Below, in pieces: positions 51,670-60,257 of a stretch of 64,000 nt of DNA; within the stretch, counting starts at the first letter, position 1, and every line of letters begins with the position of its first letter. Made by a program: the position numbers and the translations under genes. The stretch is from Cupriavidus basilensis (lineage in GTDB: Bacteria > Pseudomonadota > Gammaproteobacteria > Burkholderiales > Burkholderiaceae). The DNA is taken from assembly GCF_008801925.2 (NCBI RefSeq), contig NZ_CP062804.1, positions 1 through 64,000 of the forward strand, written 5' to 3'. The notes below the pieces were generated by a model, which was not told the DNA's origin, searched no databases, and was given only the letters and a program-made list of their open reading frames with translations.

Positions 51670-53724
51670 ATGAGGCTGGAAATCTACCGACAGGCATTGG
51701 CAGGTGCGCATCGCTCCGCGAGGCACCCGTTCTGGTCGGGCATTGTCATCGTGGTCTGCATCTGGTGCGCGCTCGCCGGCTTGGGGCTATGGGACCGTGC
51801 GGCCGAATTGCGGCACGTGCATGCCGGCCTGGCCCGCGTGGCCGGGCTGCTCGGCGAACATGCCGAGCGTACGCTGGCCGAGGCCGACCAGATCGCGTCG
51901 CTCGTTGGTGGCGCCGTGGTGGAGCGCGGGCCCGCGCTGCCGCTGGCGCAATGGAAGCGTGGCGGCTACCTTGCCGTCGCCCCCTTTCTCGACGTATCCG
52001 TGCTCGACCGCGCCGGCAGGCTGCGCGCATCCACCAGCACGGGCTTCGAGTCGACGGACCTGAGCGAGCGCCAGTATTTCCGCGTGCACGAGAGCCGTGC
52101 GCTGCCGTCGCTGTATGTCGGCATGCCCTTTGTCGGGCGTGTCAGCGGCCACTGGTCCATGCCATTGTCCCGAGGCATCGTGGGCGCCAGGGATGGCCGC
52201 TTCGCGGGCGTGGTGGTGGTATCGCTCGACCCCGGCTACCTGTCGCAGGTCTACGCCAAGGCGGGCCTGGGGGACTCTGGCACCGTGCTGCTGGCCGGCA
52301 CCGACGACTTCGTGGTGCGTGCGCGCTGGAGCCAGGAAAGCTGCCAGCCGGGCCAGGTGCTGTTGCCCGGCTCCGCGTTGCGCGAGGCGCTGGCCGGCAC
52401 GCAGGACAACCTCATCACGGCCGTCAGCGGGTTGGACGGTGCCAGTCGCATCTACGCCATCCAACGCCTTCCCGGGCGCAATCTCGCGGTGCTGGCCGGC
52501 ATCAGCAGCGACGCGGCCCTTGCCAGCTACCACGACCGCTTGCGCGCGGGGATCGCGATTGCCTGCGTGGTCACCGTGCTGGTGATGTTCTTTCAGGTCA
52601 GGCAGGTCATCGCGGTCGGCCAGCTCGCTGCGCTGGCCGACCGCGAGACCGTGGTGCGCGATATCCTGGCCGAGAAGAAGCAGCATTTGCGCGGGCTGTT
52701 TCTGGCCATGCCCGACGGTGTGGCGGTGTTTGGCCGCGACCGTGTGATCGACGAGACCAATACCGCGCTGTGCGAATTGCTGGGCGTGTCGTTGTCGCGG
52801 CTGCGCGGCGCCACGCAGCGCGAGTTTGTCCACTGGCTCTACCGTGGCCGGCGTGCGGCGCGGCAGGCCTGCCGCGCCGAGCAGCTGCTGGCGGAGCTGG
52901 ACCGGGCCGAGCCGGCCGGGGAGTTCGCCGGCATCGTCGAGTTCGACATGGCGGTGTCGCCCGCCTATGAGGTGCGCATCGTGCATGCGGTCAGCGGCGG
53001 CGGCCTGGTGCTGGTGCTGCGCGACGTGACGACGCAACTGCGCCATGACCGCATGAAATCCCATTTTGTCTCCGCGGCCGCGCATGAGCTCAAGGCGCCC
53101 GTGGCGGGCATTGCGGGCTATGCCGAACTGTTGAGTGCCGATGTGGTGCCGGTGGAGCGGCGCAGCGGCATTTATCATGCCATCCACGCCCGTGCCGGCC
53201 AGCTCAATGCGCTGTTGTCCGACCTGCTCGACCTGGCCCGCATCGAAGCCCGCAGCAGCGGCATGCTCGAGCGTGAACGCGTAGAGGTGGCCACGCTCGT
53301 GCGCGAGACGGTGGCGGGCGAGTTCGCCGAAGCGGGCAGGGTGCGCGTGATCGATGCCGGCGTGCCGCTGCACGTTCTGGCGGACCGCGCGCAATTGACA
53401 CAGGCGATACGCAACCTGATAGAAAATGCGCTGAAGTATTCAGACGGGAAAGACGAAGTTACCGTCACGGTCGAGCCGCTGCCGCTAGAGCAGGAGAAGG
53501 TCTCGGTCAGGGTCGAGGATCGGGGTATCGGCATGACGAAGGAAGAAGCGGGCATGGCGTTCGACAATTTTTACCGGGCCAACCGGCGGGGCAATGCAAC
53601 GGGGAACGGCCTGGGCCTGGCGATCGTGCGCGAGATCGTGGCGGTGCACCAGGGGCAGATCACGCTTGCCAGTGAGATCGGCAAGGGCACCATCGTCACC
53701 CTCAGCCTGCCGGCAGCAACATGA
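51670..53724 (+). CDS. Membrane sensor histidine kinase with periplasmic dCache-like and PAS domains
   Basis: Histidine kinase of 684 residues. It has a first membrane helix around 22-42, a periplasmic sensor domain of about 240 residues with PDC/dCache character (YFRVHESRALPSLYVGMP, then GVVVVSLDPGYLSQVY), a second helix around 295-315, and a PAS-like domain (about 340-440). HisKA follows with phospho-acceptor His472 (SAAAHELKAP), then HATPase_c with N box LIENALKYS, G1 DRGIGM and G2 GNGLGLAIV. The partner is probably the divergent response regulator at 50682. The stop overlaps the EAL gene (ATGA). Confidence 0.92.
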   Translation: MRLEIYRQALAGAHRSARHPFWSGIVIVVCIWCALAGLGLWDRAAELRHVHAGLARVAGLLGEHAERTLAEADQIASLVGGAVVERGPALPLAQWKRGGYLAVAPFLDVSVLDRAGRLRASTSTGFESTDLSERQYFRVHESRALPSLYVGMPFVGRVSGHWSMPLSRGIVGARDGRFAGVVVVSLDPGYLSQVYAKAGLGDSGTVLLAGTDDFVVRARWSQESCQPGQVLLPGSALREALAGTQDNLITAVSGLDGASRIYAIQRLPGRNLAVLAGISSDAALASYHDRLRAGIAIACVVTVLVMFFQVRQVIAVGQLAALADRETVVRDILAEKKQHLRGLFLAMPDGVAVFGRDRVIDETNTALCELLGVSLSRLRGATQREFVHWLYRGRRAARQACRAEQLLAELDRAEPAGEFAGIVEFDMAVSPAYEVRIVHAVSGGGLVLVLRDVTTQLRHDRMKSHFVSAAAHELKAPVAGIAGYAELLSADVVPVERRSGIYHAIHARAGQLNALLSDLLDLARIEARSSGMLERERVEVATLVRETVAGEFAEAGRVRVIDAGVPLHVLADRAQLTQAIRNLIENALKYSDGKDEVTVTVEPLPLEQEKVSVRVEDRGIGMTKEEAGMAFDNFYRANRRGNATGNGLGLAIVREIVAVHQGQITLASEIGKGTIVTLSLPAAT

Positions 53725-55358
53725 AGCGCTGGCTGCGGGGAGAAGCGGGCAGCGTGGGGGCGCGGCGGCCCGCCTTGCTGGCGGCGTTGCTTGCCACCGG
53801 CCTGGCGCTATGGCTGGTCGTGATGCTGGCCGCGCACGATGCGCGCGAGCGCGTGGAGCGCATGTCGTCGGCAGTGCGTGACAACCTGGAACTCGCGCTG
53901 GCCGATACGCTTGACATTGCCTACCAGGACCGCGCGTTGGTGGGTGCGCCGTGCCGCGGCGTGGCGCGCCAGTTGCAGGAGCAGGGTGCCTACACCGCCT
54001 ATATCCGCGATGTGGTGCTGGTGGCGCGCGGCATGCGCTATTGCTCGGCGGTGCGCGGCGAGATCGCGTCCCCCCTGGGCGAACTACTGAACTGGCAGCC
54101 CGGGTTGCAGTACCTCCTTGCCAAACCTCCTCGCGGCGGCAGCATGGCGCTTGCCGTGTTCTTAGGTACCGCCCCGGGCGGCGGCGTACTTGTCTGGGTG
54201 GAGGGGCGTTACCTGGCTGACATGGTGCAGTCGGCGGGCAAGCTTGGGTTTCCCGGTATCGCGATCGAGGTGGCGGGCAAGCGTTTCATGCTCAACGGTG
54301 GCGAGTTGGGCGGCGCGGGCGAGCACGCCGGTGCCCCGGCCCTGGCGCGGCGTGATGACGCCGGGCAAGGCGCGCATGGCATCGTCGATATCCGGCCGCT
54401 GACGGGGCACCCGATCACCGTCATCGCGAGCGCGCCGCACAGCCTGGTGCTCAATGAGAGCCTCAAGTACATCGTGCTGCCACCGCTGGCCGCGGGCATC
54501 GCGGCGCTGGTGGTGCTGGGGCTGCATTCACGCCGGGCGGCGCGCCGCTCCTTCGCCGCGGAGCTGCAGCGCGGGCTGCGCAACGGCGAGTTCGTGCCTT
54601 ACTACCAACCGGTGGTAGATCTGGAGAGCGGGATGTGCACGGGGCTGGAAGTGCTGGCACGTTGGGCGCACCCGCGGCGCGGCTTGCTCGAGCCGGAGCA
54701 TTTCATCCAGGCCATCGAGCAACAGCATCTGGCGGTCGCGCTGACGCTGCACCTGATCCCCCGCGTGCTGCGCGATCTCGAGCCGCTGGCGTTGCCGCCC
54801 GCGTTCCATCTCGCCTTCAACGTCACCAGCGAGCACTTTGACGACGCGGGCTTCTGGGCCGAAGACTCGCCGCTATTCGCGCTGCTGCGGGCCAACGTGA
54901 CTCCGGTGCTGGAAATCACGGAGCGCGATGCCGTCTCGCTGGTGGAGCACCAGCGCAGTGCGATCCAGCGCGCCAAGGCGCGCGGCATCAAGCTGGCGGT
55001 GGACGACTTCGGCACTGGCTACTGCGGGCTGGCCTACTTCAAGCAGTTCGAGGTGGACTTCCTCAAGCTCGATCGCGTCTTTGTGCAGGCCGATCCTGGC
55101 GACAAGGTGAGCGGCCAGATTGTCGATGTCACCATCAACTTCGCCCATGCCCTGGATCTGGCGGTGGTGGCCGAAGGCATCGAATGCGAGGCGCAGCGCG
55201 CGTGGCTGGCGGGCAAGGGCGTGCGCCTGGGGCAGGGCTATCACTTCGCGCGCCCGCTGACGCGGGACGGGCTATGCGAGTGGCTGCCCGCGCATCTCGA
55301 GCGCGGCATGCCGGCGGCGTTGCCTGGCGGCGGCCTGGGTGTGCCGGAGTGCGTCTGA
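53721..55358 (+). CDS. CSS-EAL membrane c-di-GMP phosphodiesterase
   Basis: A 545-residue protein with an N-terminal helix (about 17-40), a periplasmic CSS-type redox-sensing domain (paired Cys in GAPCRGV and RYCSAV), a second helix around 252-270 and a cytosolic EAL domain (about 285-525). The EAL signature reads EVL at Glu310, and metal and catalytic motifs such as ERDAVSLV, the DDFGTGY loop near 428-434, KLDRVFV and VVAEGIE are present, so it should be an active phosphodiesterase. Lowering c-di-GMP would reduce EPS and biofilm. It is cotranslated with the histidine kinase. Confidence 0.9.
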   Translation: MKRWLRGEAGSVGARRPALLAALLATGLALWLVVMLAAHDARERVERMSSAVRDNLELALADTLDIAYQDRALVGAPCRGVARQLQEQGAYTAYIRDVVLVARGMRYCSAVRGEIASPLGELLNWQPGLQYLLAKPPRGGSMALAVFLGTAPGGGVLVWVEGRYLADMVQSAGKLGFPGIAIEVAGKRFMLNGGELGGAGEHAGAPALARRDDAGQGAHGIVDIRPLTGHPITVIASAPHSLVLNESLKYIVLPPLAAGIAALVVLGLHSRRAARRSFAAELQRGLRNGEFVPYYQPVVDLESGMCTGLEVLARWAHPRRGLLEPEHFIQAIEQQHLAVALTLHLIPRVLRDLEPLALPPAFHLAFNVTSEHFDDAGFWAEDSPLFALLRANVTPVLEITERDAVSLVEHQRSAIQRAKARGIKLAVDDFGTGYCGLAYFKQFEVDFLKLDRVFVQADPGDKVSGQIVDVTINFAHALDLAVVAEGIECEAQRAWLAGKGVRLGQGYHFARPLTRDGLCEWLPAHLERGMPAALPGGGLGVPECV

Positions 55359-55382
55359 CCGTGTTTCGCTGGACCTGTCTAT

Positions 55383-55435
55383 GCGCAAATATGAAACATA
55401 CGCCCTATTTTTAATTGATAAAAATGATATAGAAT
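55383..55435 (+). repeat. 53-nt segment, copy 2 (related copy at 50592)
   Basis: Starts GCGCAAATATGAAAC and ends AAAAATGATATAGAAT. Here an ATG immediately precedes the RKYETY reading frame. It lies 24 bp after the EAL stop. TATAGAAT at its end could also be a -10 element for a short transcript ending at the terminator at 55500-55531. Confidence 0.8.
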
Positions 55436-55436
55436 C

Positions 55437-55531
55437 CGCCTGTAGCCTTACTTTCCCCGTCGGGCTATGCGCCTCCCTGCTGGAAACTCCTTGCCGGCCA
55501 GCGCCTCGTGTTCCTACGCGAGGCGCTCTTT
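55437..55531 (+). ncRNA. Candidate small RNA or short leader transcript
   Basis: About 95 nt between a -10-like TATAGAAT at the end of the 53-nt segment and a strong intrinsic terminator. Whether it is a non-coding RNA, the 3' UTR of the EAL operon or a coding transcript (an ORF from 55381 runs through to about 55605) cannot be decided from sequence. Confidence 0.3.
55500..55531 (+). terminator. Intrinsic terminator after the kinase-EAL operon
   Basis: A 9-bp perfect stem AGCGCCTCG/CGAGGCGCT (55500-55508/55519-55527) with a 10-nt loop, followed by CTTTTG. Confidence 0.75.
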
Positions 55532-55749
55532 TGATTTCCCTGTTGATTCCCTGTCTCCCCAGACGCGTGGGCATTCGTCCTACAGGGCTTACAGCCGCCG
55601 CCTGACACGCAAAGCCGCCGCGACTGCCTAAGCTGATCTCAGCGCCCTCCTGTCCATGCATGTGGGAACGACGCGGGCTCGGCGAGATTGCCGGCCCCGC
55701 CGCTGGAGGGCGATTCATTCCTGTACCGTCGCTAAAACTGGAGCTGACC

Positions 55750-55926
55750 ATGAACAAGGATCAAGTGAAGGGCCGTATCGAGGAAGCCAAGGGCAAGGTG
55801 AAGGAAGTTGCCGGAAAGGTGACCGGCAGCGCCAGCACCGAGATCAAGGGCAAGGTGGAGCAGATCGTCGGCAAGACGCAGGCCGCTTATGGTGACGCCA
55901 AGGAAGACGCCAAGCGTACCCGCTAG
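55750..55926 (+). CDS. CsbD-family stress protein
   Basis: A 58-residue highly charged helical protein with the CsbD signature NKDQVKGRIEEAKGKVKE followed by a second similar GKVEQIVGKTQ unit. CsbD-like proteins are general-stress induced with unknown function. The ATG at 55750 follows GGAG; a longer frame from 55660 lacks family character. A large hairpin lies downstream. Confidence 0.9.
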   Translation: MNKDQVKGRIEEAKGKVKEVAGKVTGSASTEIKGKVEQIVGKTQAAYGDAKEDAKRTR

Positions 55927-55960
55927 CGCGTGAGCGCGATGGCGCAATGACGCCATGGAA

Positions 55961-56010
55961 AACGCCGCCAGTGCCCCGGGGTCATGCGACCCAGGGGCAC
56001 CGGCGGCGTT
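55961..56010 (-). terminator. Strong hairpin between convergent small genes
   Basis: AACGCCGCC (55961-55969) pairs with GGCGGCGTT (56002-56010), with GTGCCCC/GGGGCAC stacked inside. On the minus strand it runs into TTTTCC, so it terminates the gene at 56026 and probably csbD from the other side. Confidence 0.75.
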
Positions 56011-56025
56011 GCTGCATTCAGAGGC

Positions 56026-56208
56026 TCAGCTGAAGCACTCGCTGTAGAAGCGGGTGGCGGTGCCGACGGGACGGAACGTATACGGCAGCTCGGCAAGTGC
56101 CGCTGCGTCCAGCGAGCCGTATGGGATATCTAGGCCGAGGCCGCTGGCGTCAGTGACCGCCCGGTCTTTGCGCTGGGTGTCGTGCGTGGAATTGTGATGC
56201 GTGCTCAT
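56026..56208 (-). CDS. Hypothetical protein (60 aa)
   Basis: Small protein MSTHHNSTHDTQRKDRAVTD, then SGLGLDIPYGSLDAAALAEL and an aromatic C terminus with one Cys. No family is recognised. It is supported by codon usage, a following terminator on its strand and a modest ribosome-binding sequence (AGCGAGA). An upstream ATG (56295) would add 29 residues of poor character. Confidence 0.5.
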   Translation of the reverse strand: MSTHHNSTHDTQRKDRAVTDASGLGLDIPYGSLDAAALAELPYTFRPVGTATRFYSECFS

Positions 56209-56630
56209 GTGCGTTCTCGCTGACTCTGACTGGCGTGCCACGGGGAGATGCCTCGTAGCTGGCGCGGGTGAAATGGCGATGCGTGTGGCTGCCATCGGTA
56301 CGGGCCATGTTAGCTAAACGCGCCGGAAAGATAATCCGGCCCTGGCAAAATACACTGTTGCGCAATCCCATCCAATGGCACGCTGGCCGAGGCGCCGCCA
56401 GCACGTGGCGCGGCGATCGGGCATGCACGGTGCCTTAGCCGTCCCATCCCGCATGCCTTTCCAGATTCCTTTTCCCCACCTCGATTCGCCAGCCATATCG
56501 GTCTATCCTTATCGGTCTATATTTGGCTAGTGCGCGCGCGTGCCGCGCTGCCTTGCTGCCGTGAGCGCGTGCTAGCACCGCTGCGGCACTGGCCTGCCCC
56601 GGCCCGACCGACTCATTGCAGGAGCCAGCC
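56209..56630. other. Intergenic region with a 10-bp direct repeat
   Basis: About 420 bp between divergent genes with no gene supported. ATCGGTCTAT is repeated at 56497-56506 and 56511-56520 (14-bp period), about 110 bp upstream of the phosphoribosyltransferase start. This is a possible regulator site or promoter region. Confidence 0.4.
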
Positions 56631-57338
56631 ATGTCCCGCTTCCCGTCATTGCCGCCGTGCTTTGCCGATCGCCGCGAAGCCGGGATCTTTCTTGGGCGGC
56701 ACCTGGCGGAACGCGGCTTTGGCGCCGCCGCGGCTGGCGAGGCGCCACTGGTGCTGGCGCTGCCGCGCGGCGGTGTGCCGGTTGCCTTTGAGGTGGCGCG
56801 GATCCTCGAAGGCCGGCTCGATATCCTGCTGGTCCGCAAGATTGGCGCTCCCGGCTATCCGGAGCTGGCGCTGGGCGCGGTCGTGGAGGGCGACGCCGCC
56901 GGCAGTGTGCCGCTGACTGTGGCAAACGACGATCCCTGGACGCGCCGCGCACGTGACAGCGGTGCGTTCGATGCCGAGCGCGGCCGCCAGCTCGACGAGA
57001 TCGGGCGCCGGCAGCAGCGCTATCGCGGCGGTGCGCCCGTGCCGGCCATGGCCGGGCGCACCGTGATCGTGGTGGACGACGGCGTGGCAACCGGCGCCAC
57101 CATGCGCGCCGCGCTGGAAGGCGTGCGCCGGGCCCAGGCAAAGCGGGTGGTGGCGGCCGTGCCGGTTGCCTCCATCGAAGGCGAGGCCAGCTTGCGCGCG
57201 TCGGCGGATGAGGTGATCTGCCTGAACGTGCCGGCCAGCTTTGGCGCCGTGGGCGCCTTCTACCTGGATTTCAGGCAGACCACCGATGAGGAAGTGATGG
57301 CCTTGCTGCGCCAGTGTGCCTGCGGGCGCCCGGCTTGA
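56631..57338 (+). CDS. Phosphoribosyltransferase-domain protein
   Basis: A 235-residue type I phosphoribosyltransferase-like protein. The PRPP-binding loop is VIVVDDGVATGATM (about 143-156); the early LVLALPRGGVPVAFEVA (about 40-56) is the PPi-loop region. Stand-alone members of this type are common and their substrates are mostly unknown. RBS AGGAG precedes the ATG at 56631. It is monocistronic and convergent with the dehydratase operon. Confidence 0.85.
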   Translation: MSRFPSLPPCFADRREAGIFLGRHLAERGFGAAAAGEAPLVLALPRGGVPVAFEVARILEGRLDILLVRKIGAPGYPELALGAVVEGDAAGSVPLTVANDDPWTRRARDSGAFDAERGRQLDEIGRRQQRYRGGAPVPAMAGRTVIVVDDGVATGATMRAALEGVRRAQAKRVVAAVPVASIEGEASLRASADEVICLNVPASFGAVGAFYLDFRQTTDEEVMALLRQCACGRPA

Positions 57339-57365
57339 GTTGCGCCGCCGCCTGCGCGGGCGCCC

Positions 57366-57878
57366 TTAGCGCTGCGCCGCCAGCCTGGCCTTCAGGTGCG
57401 GCACCAGCCCGCCGGCCTGCAGCAGGGCGCGCAGGAATTCGGGGATCGGCTCGCAAGCCACGCGGCTGCCATCGGGCAGCACCAGGCAAGCCTGCCCGAG
57501 TTCCAGCCGCGCCGCCCCGCCATCCGCCAGGCGCGTGGTGTCGTGGCAGACCAGCACCGGCAGGCCCAGATTGATCGCGTTGCGGTAGAAAAGGCCTGCG
57601 AAAGACGGCGCGATCACCGCGGCCAGGCCGAGATGGCGCAGTGCCTGTGGCGCCTGCTCGCGCGAGGAACCCACGCCAAAGTTACGTCCGGCCACCAGCA
57701 GGTCGCCGGCGCGCACCATGGCTGGAAACTCGGGACGCAGCCCGGCCAGGCAGTGGCGGGCAATCTCTTCGACGCCGCCCTTCATCTGGGTGCCGGGTGC
57801 CATCTGGTCGGTATCCACGTTGTCGCCAAAGCGCCAGATCCGGCCGCCAGGAAGGGGGGGGATGGGCACTGGGCTCAT
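57366..57878 (-). CDS. Aconitase-family dehydratase small subunit (LeuD-like)
   Basis: Swivelling-domain small subunit, 170 residues, of an isopropylmalate-dehydratase-like enzyme. Landmarks are the N-terminal strand RIWRFGDNVDTDQMAPG and the GRNFGVGSSREQAP substrate loop. Its length fits the small subunits of LeuCD, homoaconitase or methylmalate dehydratases. It overlaps the large-subunit stop by 4 bases. As the second gene pair after a solute receptor, a catabolic role is more likely than leucine synthesis. Confidence 0.85.
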   Translation of the reverse strand: MSPVPIPPLPGGRIWRFGDNVDTDQMAPGTQMKGGVEEIARHCLAGLRPEFPAMVRAGDLLVAGRNFGVGSSREQAPQALRHLGLAAVIAPSFAGLFYRNAINLGLPVLVCHDTTRLADGGAARLELGQACLVLPDGSRVACEPIPEFLRALLQAGGLVPHLKARLAAQR

Positions 57879-59182
57879 GGCAGCAACCCGCGCGGGTCGG
57901 TGATGCTTCCGGTGACGGCGGATGCCGCCACGGTCAGCGGTGAAGCCAGCCAGACCGCGCTGCCGCTTTCGCCCATACGGCCGGCAAAGTTGCGCGCGGT
58001 CGAGGCGATGGCGCGGCTGTCGGCAGGAAAGCGGGAAGGGCCATAGCCCGCGCACGCGTTGCAAGCATTGGGCAGCAATTGCGCCCCGGCGTCCAGCAGG
58101 ATGGCCAGCGTGCCCTCGCTCTCGGCCTGGCGCTGGTCGCGCAGCGAGGCGGGTGCCACCTGCAGCGTGACCCCCGGCGCCACGCGCCGGCCGCGCAGCA
58201 CGCTGGCAGCCATGCGCAGGTCCTCCAGCTTGGCGCCGGTGCAGGCGCCCAGGTAGGCGATGTCCACGCGCTGGCCGGCCGCCTGGTCAACCGGGCCGGT
58301 GTTGGCTGGCGAATGCGGCGCGGCCACCTGCGGCGCCAGTGCCGCCGCGTCGAAGCGGTGGCTTGCCAGCACTGGCGCGCCGGGCTCGGTGCGCCAGTGC
58401 GAGAGCGCGATGGCGTCGAGCTTTGCGGCGGGCACGCCGGCCTGCGCCAGCCAGGCCCGTGTGGTGGCGTCAGGCGCGATCAGGCCAGTCTGTGCGCCAA
58501 GCTCGGCGCTCATGTTGGTCAGCGTCATGCGTTCCTGCATGGGCAGGGCCGTCACGGCCTCGCCGGTGTACTCGATGGCTTCATAGCGGCCGCCATCCAG
58601 TCCCAGCCGGCCGCACAGGAACAGCATGATGTCCTTGGCGCAAACCCCGGCCGAGAGCTTGCCGTCCCATTGCAGGCGGATGGTATGTGGCACGCGCAGC
58701 CAGATCTCGCCGGTGGCCAGCACGCCGGCCATCTCGGTCGCGCCGATGCCGAACATATACGCTCCGAACGCGCCGCCGGTGGGGCTGTGACTATCGCCGC
58801 CCACGATGAAGCGTCCCGGCAGCACATGGCCGTATTCGGGCAATACCAGGTGGCAGATGCCTTCGCCGTCGATGAAGTGAGGCAGGCGTGCCTCGCGGAC
58901 CCAGTCGCGGGTGAAGCGCACGATCGCCTCTGCCTCGGGATCGGCTGCGGGCAGGTAGTGATCGGTCACCACCACATAGCGCTCCGGGTCCCACACTTTG
59001 GCGCCCAGTTCGCGCAGCAACGGCGCCACCCGGCGCGGGCCGCTGGAATCGTGCGACATGGCTAGGTCCACCCGGCATGTCACGATGGTGCCCGGCGTGA
59101 CCCTCTCGAGGCCGGCAGCCCGCGCCACCAGCTTTTGCGCCAACGTGGCCGGCATGTGGGCGGGCCCGGCGAGCGGTCTCAT
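57875..59182 (-). CDS. Aconitase-family dehydratase large subunit (LeuC-like)
   Basis: Fe-S dehydratase of 435 residues that isomerises or hydrates a 2-hydroxy di- or tricarboxylate. Cluster ligands lie in YLGACTGAKLEDL and the NACNACAGYG pair. Other landmarks are SHDSSGPRRV, FIDGEGICHLV, GGDSHSPTGGAFG and GIGATEMAGVLATGE. LeuC, homoaconitase and dimethylmalate dehydratase cannot be told apart here. The N-terminal TPGTIVTCRVDLAMSHD is the family start. It is coupled by ATGA overlaps to the Bug receptor and to the small subunit. Confidence 0.88.
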   Translation of the reverse strand: MRPLAGPAHMPATLAQKLVARAAGLERVTPGTIVTCRVDLAMSHDSSGPRRVAPLLRELGAKVWDPERYVVVTDHYLPAADPEAEAIVRFTRDWVREARLPHFIDGEGICHLVLPEYGHVLPGRFIVGGDSHSPTGGAFGAYMFGIGATEMAGVLATGEIWLRVPHTIRLQWDGKLSAGVCAKDIMLFLCGRLGLDGGRYEAIEYTGEAVTALPMQERMTLTNMSAELGAQTGLIAPDATTRAWLAQAGVPAAKLDAIALSHWRTEPGAPVLASHRFDAAALAPQVAAPHSPANTGPVDQAAGQRVDIAYLGACTGAKLEDLRMAASVLRGRRVAPGVTLQVAPASLRDQRQAESEGTLAILLDAGAQLLPNACNACAGYGPSRFPADSRAIASTARNFAGRMGESGSAVWLASPLTVAASAVTGSITDPRGLLP

Positions 59183-60207
59183 TCCGGGGTGGCTCCCGAA
59201 TACTTGACCACCTTGGCCCAGCGCTTGATGTCATTGCGCACGAAGGCGGCAAAGGCGTCTGGCGAATTGCCGACCGGCTGCGCGCCGTCAAGCTCCAGGC
59301 GCTTGCGCACCGCGGGCGCATCAAGGCCCTTCCGGGCGGCCTGGTAAAGCGCCTGCAAGACGTCCGGTGGCAGGCCGGCGGGGCCGAACAGGCCGAACCA
59401 GGCGCTGGACTCGAACCCCTTGACGGTGGCGCCGATCGGCGCGACGCCAGGGAACTGTGGCAGCGGCGCCGGGCTGGTGACGCCAAGCACCTTGAGTTTC
59501 CCGCTCCTGACGTGCGGGAGCACGTTGAAGGTACTGGCGAACATCAGGTCGACCTGGCCCGAGAGCAGGTCCGTAATGGCCGGCGCAGTGCCCTTGTAGG
59601 GGATGTTGACGATGTAGGTGCCCGTCATCATCTTGAACATGTCGCCGGCCAGATGCACGGACGAACCCACCGAGCCGATCGCAAAATTCAGCTTGCCGGG
59701 CTTGCTCTTGGCCAACTGGATCAATTCCGGGATGTTATTCGCGGGCAGGCTCGGCGTGGCAACCAGCACGCTGGGGACGGTCGCCACCAGCGTGATCGGC
59801 GTGAAATCCTGGACCGGGTCGAAGGGCAGCTTCTTGTACAGCGTGGCGTTGATGGTGTGGCTGGTGAAGCTCATCAGCAAGGTAGTGCCGTCCGGCGCGC
59901 TCTTGGCGACCAGGTCGGCGGCGATATTGCCGCCGGCACCCGGGCGGTTTTCCACCAGCACGGGCTGGTCCAGCTCCCGGGACATCTCCTGGGCGATGGT
60001 GCGCGCCAGCGTGTCCGTGGTGCCCCCGGCGGGCGCTCCCACCAGGATGCGGATGGGTTTGCGCCCGGCCGCCTGGGCGCGCGCCGACGGCGCCTGCGCA
60101 AGCAAGCCAAGGCTGGCGGCGGCGTAGAGCAGCCCGCGCATTGCCTTGCGGCGCGAGGGGTGCGTGAGCGCTTGGGAGAGTGGTCGGCCCATGCGGGGAG
60201 CAGGCAT
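59179..60207 (-). CDS. Bug-type tripartite tricarboxylate transporter receptor
   Basis: Periplasmic solute-binding protein of the Bug/TctC family, 342 residues. A basic N terminus and hydrophobic core (KAMRGLLYAAASLGLLAQAP) form the signal peptide, cleaved near ARA-Q. The mature domain begins IRILVGAPAGGTTDTLAR with VENRPGAGGNIAAD, the family's carboxylate-binding region. No TctA/TctB permease is encoded nearby, so it may use a distant permease, as many Bug receptors do in Burkholderiales. RBS AAGGAAA. It overlaps the dehydratase gene. Confidence 0.9.
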   Translation of the reverse strand: MPAPRMGRPLSQALTHPSRRKAMRGLLYAAASLGLLAQAPSARAQAAGRKPIRILVGAPAGGTTDTLARTIAQEMSRELDQPVLVENRPGAGGNIAADLVAKSAPDGTTLLMSFTSHTINATLYKKLPFDPVQDFTPITLVATVPSVLVATPSLPANNIPELIQLAKSKPGKLNFAIGSVGSSVHLAGDMFKMMTGTYIVNIPYKGTAPAITDLLSGQVDLMFASTFNVLPHVRSGKLKVLGVTSPAPLPQFPGVAPIGATVKGFESSAWFGLFGPAGLPPDVLQALYQAARKGLDAPAVRKRLELDGAQPVGNSPDAFAAFVRNDIKRWAKVVKYSGATPE

Positions 60208-60257
60208 CGCGGTTTCCTTCCAGGAAGATCGTGAGCGTGCAGTATCGCTTGCTTTTC

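Noticed and set aside
51431..51673. 80-residue plus-strand open frame before the histidine kinase
   Set aside because: It has no ribosome-binding site, no family resemblance, and lies in the expected divergent promoter region.
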